From positions 1,933,340-1,997,339 of the forward strand of contig BCKQ01000002.1 in the NCBI GenBank assembly GCA_001600695.1: a stretch of 64,000 nucleotides of DNA, read 5' to 3'. Both the position numbers and the translations under genes were made by a program. The notes below the pieces were generated by a model, which saw only the letters and a list, made by a program, of their open reading frames with translations, made no database searches and was not told the origin of the DNA. This document shows, in pieces, positions 60,833 to 64,000 of this stretch. The DNA comes from Ascoidea asiatica. Lineage: Eukaryota > Ascomycota > Saccharomycetes > Ascoideales > Ascoideaceae. Positions within the stretch are counted from its first letter, which is position 1; each line of letters begins with the position of its first letter.

Positions 60833-63133
60833 ATGAATTATCACAATAGTAATAATATTAAAAATAATAATCATAATAATAAGTTTATAAATAATAATAA
60901 TAATATAAAGTTAAAAAAAAATGATAATAATATTGAAAATACTATTCCAGATTCAAAAAGATACGATGATCTAAAAACGTCTTTGAATAACATAATGAAT
61001 ATCCATAAATATCAATTAAAACCATCGAGAAATAATATATCGACAGGTGAAAAAACTAATCAAACACTTAATTCAAAAAAAAATATAAAATTGAACAATT
61101 TCAATAAAATTAGTAAAATAAAATTGAATAATGACAAAATTTCAACTATTTTAGGTGATCCTTTACCTTTGCTTTATAACACATCCAAGCCAAATAATAA
61201 TAACAGTATTAATAATAATGATAAAAATAGTAATAGTAATATCAATGCCAATGCTAATAATTTATATTCCCATGATATTCATAAAAAAGTCAATGAAAAA
61301 AAATTAAATACTCATCCATTTAATTTACCTAAAAAAGTTAAAATCAATAATTTTACCACAGTCAATTCACTTCAACCTACTCGTAATAAAATTGAAGCAA
61401 ACATTCCTATCACAAATGAAAATAATCAAATATACAATACTAATGAAAAAACTAACAAAAGTAATTACATCAGTAACATAGATAAAGAAAAAAAGATTTT
61501 ATTCGATAAAGATTCATTAGTTAATTTTTTGAATAACAGATATAATTCAAACTCAACTCTTTTCAATAAACTTTCAAATAATTATACTAAACCCTCCAAA
61601 GCCTCGATTAATCAGCATTCAAATAAAAATAGTGCTAGTAATAAAAATGTTAACAACGTTCTTGACTATCATTTAAATAATCAAAGTGATAACACTAATA
61701 ATAATAATTATAATCATAATAACATTAATAGTAAAAATACTCGACCTTTATCAAGAGAATCAATTATGAATAAAAAAATTGAATTCAATAAAAAATCTAT
61801 TCAACAAAATTATATTAATCAAAATTTAAAAAAAAAAATTATCAATAATGATATTTATAAAAATACTAATAATAATAAAAGTATCACTAATGATCAAAAA
61901 GTGAAATCCGAAAAACAAAAAAATATTAGCTTGAATAATTTGAAAAATGAAATCACAAATGATATTAAACTGGAAATCAAAAACGACATTCAAAATGATA
62001 TACGGAATGATTTACAATTTCAAATTCATGATATTTTTCAACAATTGAAAGATACCATCAATCAAAATACAAACCATTATAATAAAAAAAATAATGAGAA
62101 TAATGATAGTAATAGAAATAACTTTATCGAAGAAACTGATATTGAAGATCATAGCCTCGATGATTCTGAAGTTATTCAAGATATAATTAATCAAAGTAAT
62201 CATCAATTGTATAATAAAAATGATCTTTCAAATGATTCCTTTGCTAATTCTTCAAATACAAATCAATCTCTAATTAACAATTCTTTGAATAAAGCATCAT
62301 CAATCAAGAATTCTTTAACTAAGAATCAACACCAAACAGAAACCAAAATTAATGAAAATACTGATAATGTTGATAATGGTAAAACTCAAACTAAATTTTC
62401 TAAGACGGAGACCTTAAGTGAAACTGAATTGATTTATTTGAAGAAATTTTTAAAAGACATTATAAATCAAACAGAAAAAAATTTTGATAAAAAAAATGAC
62501 AAGAAATCAAATAGTAAAGTTGAAAATGACATTGAAAATACCAAAAAGAAAGGTACTATTGAAAGTAATAATAATAATATTCTTGATAATAATAGTAATA
62601 ATTTCAATAATAATATTTTGAGTGATTCAAATCATAATAACTCAGAAGATCTCATTAATTTCACCAATTTTATCAACTCAGTTGATTTTAAATCAAACTC
62701 TGAAATAGACTTAGATTTAAATTCAAATTCCCAATTACAATCAACTAGAATCGGAGGTGATTCAACGTATGATATATCATATAGTGATACTATAGAAACT
62801 AGTAAAGATAAAACGAAAGATGAGAAAATAATTGAAAAAAATGAAAAAAATGAAAAAAATATTAAAAATATCAAAAACACTAAAAATTTCAAAAACAAGA
62901 AAATACTTGATAGAAGTTTTAGTTTAAATTTCAAAAAAGTTTCTGAAAAGTTTATGATTTTATTAGGATATATTTACTCATTTCTAATTAATAATAAAAT
63001 AATATTATTTATCTTGATTGGACTTTTAGTGAATTATTTATATTCATTGATATTTAATTATGACAAAGATTTCAATTATTATAAAAAATTGTTAGAGGAA
63101 GAGGAGGATGATGATGACTTTTTTTATTTTTAA
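60833..63133 (+). CDS. Asn-rich hypothetical protein with a C-terminal membrane helix
   Basis: A 766-residue protein I do not recognise. About 30% of residues are Asn and most of the chain appears disordered. A short amphipathic helix repeat, NDIKLEIKNDIQNDIRNDLQ, lies near residue 380 and may form a coiled coil with FQIHDIFQQLKDTINQN. A second possible coiled-coil helix is ELIYLKKFLKDIINQTEKNF. Near the end, after a basic stretch, there is one hydrophobic segment (NNKIILFILIGLLVNYLYSL) followed by a short acidic tail (EEEEDDDDFFYF). This is the layout of a tail-anchored protein with its body in the cytosol or nucleus, possibly at the ER or nuclear envelope. Function is unknown. Confidence 0.65.
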   Translation: MNYHNSNNIKNNNHNNKFINNNNNIKLKKNDNNIENTIPDSKRYDDLKTSLNNIMNIHKYQLKPSRNNISTGEKTNQTLNSKKNIKLNNFNKISKIKLNNDKISTILGDPLPLLYNTSKPNNNNSINNNDKNSNSNINANANNLYSHDIHKKVNEKKLNTHPFNLPKKVKINNFTTVNSLQPTRNKIEANIPITNENNQIYNTNEKTNKSNYISNIDKEKKILFDKDSLVNFLNNRYNSNSTLFNKLSNNYTKPSKASINQHSNKNSASNKNVNNVLDYHLNNQSDNTNNNNYNHNNINSKNTRPLSRESIMNKKIEFNKKSIQQNYINQNLKKKIINNDIYKNTNNNKSITNDQKVKSEKQKNISLNNLKNEITNDIKLEIKNDIQNDIRNDLQFQIHDIFQQLKDTINQNTNHYNKKNNENNDSNRNNFIEETDIEDHSLDDSEVIQDIINQSNHQLYNKNDLSNDSFANSSNTNQSLINNSLNKASSIKNSLTKNQHQTETKINENTDNVDNGKTQTKFSKTETLSETELIYLKKFLKDIINQTEKNFDKKNDKKSNSKVENDIENTKKKGTIESNNNNILDNNSNNFNNNILSDSNHNNSEDLINFTNFINSVDFKSNSEIDLDLNSNSQLQSTRIGGDSTYDISYSDTIETSKDKTKDEKIIEKNEKNEKNIKNIKNTKNFKNKKILDRSFSLNFKKVSEKFMILLGYIYSFLINNKIILFILIGLLVNYLYSLIFNYDKDFNYYKKLLEEEEDDDDFFYF

Positions 63134-63531
63134 TTTTTTTTCTCTTACTTTACAATTTATCATTTGACTATAGATTTTTTTTTATTTTCTTCTATTTTAA
63201 GTTTCTTTTTAAATTTCTTTATTAGTTTCTTTAAATTTTCTTATTTGCTATGTTGTATTTATTATGATTTTTTTTTTTATCTTATTTGCTTTGTTTTTTT
63301 TTATTAAAAGTTGTTAATTTATTGTATATTTTAATTTGCTAAAATTCTAAGGACTGTTCTATTTTTTTTTCTCAAATATTTGTATATTAGTATCAATATA
63401 ATAATAGGCTATTAAAATTCAAATCCTCCATTAAATTATTTACAAGAATGTAGAGTACATTTAGAATAAATTTTATTACATTTGTTATTTTTTTGATTCT
63501 TTTTTTTTGTTTTTTTTTAATTTTTTTTAAA
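63134..63531. other. Intergenic region between convergent genes
   Basis: T-rich 3' flanks with several T8-T11 runs. Nothing else is seen. Confidence 0.4.
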
Positions 63532-64000
63532 TTATTCATCATAATCATTAGCAGGAGGTAATGCATAATCCTTTCGCATATATAAATCAATTGCAGCACC
63601 AAAAGCAGCAAACCCAGCACAACCAACCAATGCATTAGTTGGACCAGTTTTCATAGCAAGTCCACCACCAGTAACACAACCAGCACCAACTCCATTCCAT
63701 ATATCATTCTTTGCTCTTAGACTCTCAATACAACATTCAACCCCAGAATAAATTGCACCTATGTAACCAAAATTTTTAGCAGATGAGTACATTTTTTTAC
63801 CCATATCAGAAAACTGAATCTTCATTTGTTGTTTGAAAGGTAAATCAGCATATTTCATACCAGGAGAAACTCCTCCTCCTATTCCTCCACCGGGCACATC
63901 ATAAGCCATAGAAGCCATAAATAATCCAAAGAAACCACCTAGAAAAAAACCAGATACACCTGCAAATACAAATTTACCTGGACATGATTGTGTAAAACCG
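63532..64000 (-). CDS. TIM22: Mitochondrial import inner membrane translocase subunit TIM22, 5' end outside window
   Basis: The frame is open to the right edge. The visible 155 residues begin [20 protein letters not shown] and continue [18 protein letters not shown], the classical start of the Tim22 membrane domain. They proceed through [60 protein letters not shown] and the last helix [18 protein letters not shown]. The conserved Gly-rich helices and the Cys residues that form an intramolecular disulphide in Tim22 are present. The carrier translocase inserts multispanning metabolite carriers into the inner membrane. The ATG at 63918 is internal (MASMAYD), not the start. About 30-50 N-terminal residues lie beyond the window. 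Confidence 0.95.
   Translation of the reverse strand, partial: GFTQSCPGKFVFAGVSGFFLGGFFGLFMASMAYDVPGGGIGGGVSPGMKYADLPFKQQMKIQFSDMGKKMYSSAKNFGYIGAIYSGVECCIESLRAKNDIWNGVGAGCVTGGGLAMKTGPTNALVGCAGFAAFGAAIDLYMRKDYALPPANDYDE

Noticed and set aside
1-64000. CRISPR array, rRNA genes, complete retrotransposon or telomere repeats
   Set aside because: No regularly spaced identical repeats, no rRNA-like sequence, no reverse transcriptase or integrase motifs, and no long terminal repeats seen. The simple repeats found are microsatellites.
1-64000. Reassignment of CUG to Ser or Ala
   Set aside because: CTG codons are too rare in the conserved domains here to decide. No CAG-anticodon tRNA lies in the window.

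Overview
The window is nuclear DNA of an AT-rich budding yeast (Saccharomycotina). The evidence is compact genes with few, short introns (donors GTATGT and GTAAGT, branch sites close to TACTAAC), yeast-type tRNA genes ending in T runs, and orthologues of yeast genes such as KAP95, IRC20, ZIM17, TIM22, PEP7/VAC1, SSP120 and YNL011C. Coding and non-coding DNA are both very AT-rich, and many proteins carry Asn or Asp runs encoded by trinucleotide repeats. I could not identify the species, and the sequence does not settle whether CUG codes for Leu.

Layout. 1-6 kb: the 5' part of a urea transporter of the DUR3 type (leaves the window on the left), a tRNA-Ser(AGA), and a fumarate reductase-like flavoprotein with a C-terminal cytochrome b5 domain and one intron. 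7-15 kb: a very large IRC20-type SNF2/RING protein, the mitochondrial Hsp70 helper ZIM17, and a tiny two-exon RanBP2-type zinc finger gene. 16-21 kb: a GC-richer secreted phosphodiesterase-like enzyme with a jacalin lectin domain, and a secreted histidine acid phosphatase. 21-31 kb: an LRR membrane protein, a stand-alone jacalin-like lectin with one intron, an orphan protein, an MCH-type transporter and an ER thioredoxin/PDI-like protein.

32-49 kb is the most unusual part. Two inverted arms (about 31985-33520 and 46700-48512) carry copies of an unrecognised gene family whose members begin with MDF. The arms share about 1 kb that is identical where compared, including an ambiguous base at the mirrored position, while their edges have diverged. 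Between the arms lie a 309-bp palindromic MITE, a tRNA-Ile(UAU) with an intron, a yapsin-like protein whose second catalytic Asp motif is missing, a second MCH-type transporter, a tRNA-Lys(CUU) whose intron holds a run of nine G, a PEP7/VAC1 homologue, an RNase H1 gene cut by one in-frame stop, a tRNA-Gly(UCC), a YchF/Obg-type GTPase and an orphan.

50-64 kb: a rhamnogalacturonase gene broken by two +1 frameshifts that fall on the same 11-base motif, a YNL011C-like protein, importin beta (KAP95), an EF-hand secretory protein like SSP120, an Asn-rich tail-anchored orphan, and most of TIM22 (leaves the window on the right).

The genes do not form one pathway. Recurrent themes are secretion and the cell surface (acid phosphatase, lectins, yapsin-like protein, rhamnogalacturonase, SSP120, PDI) and transport. 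A 22-bp composite motif, GAGACCA-N5-RCGG-N-TCTTY, recurs in several promoters.
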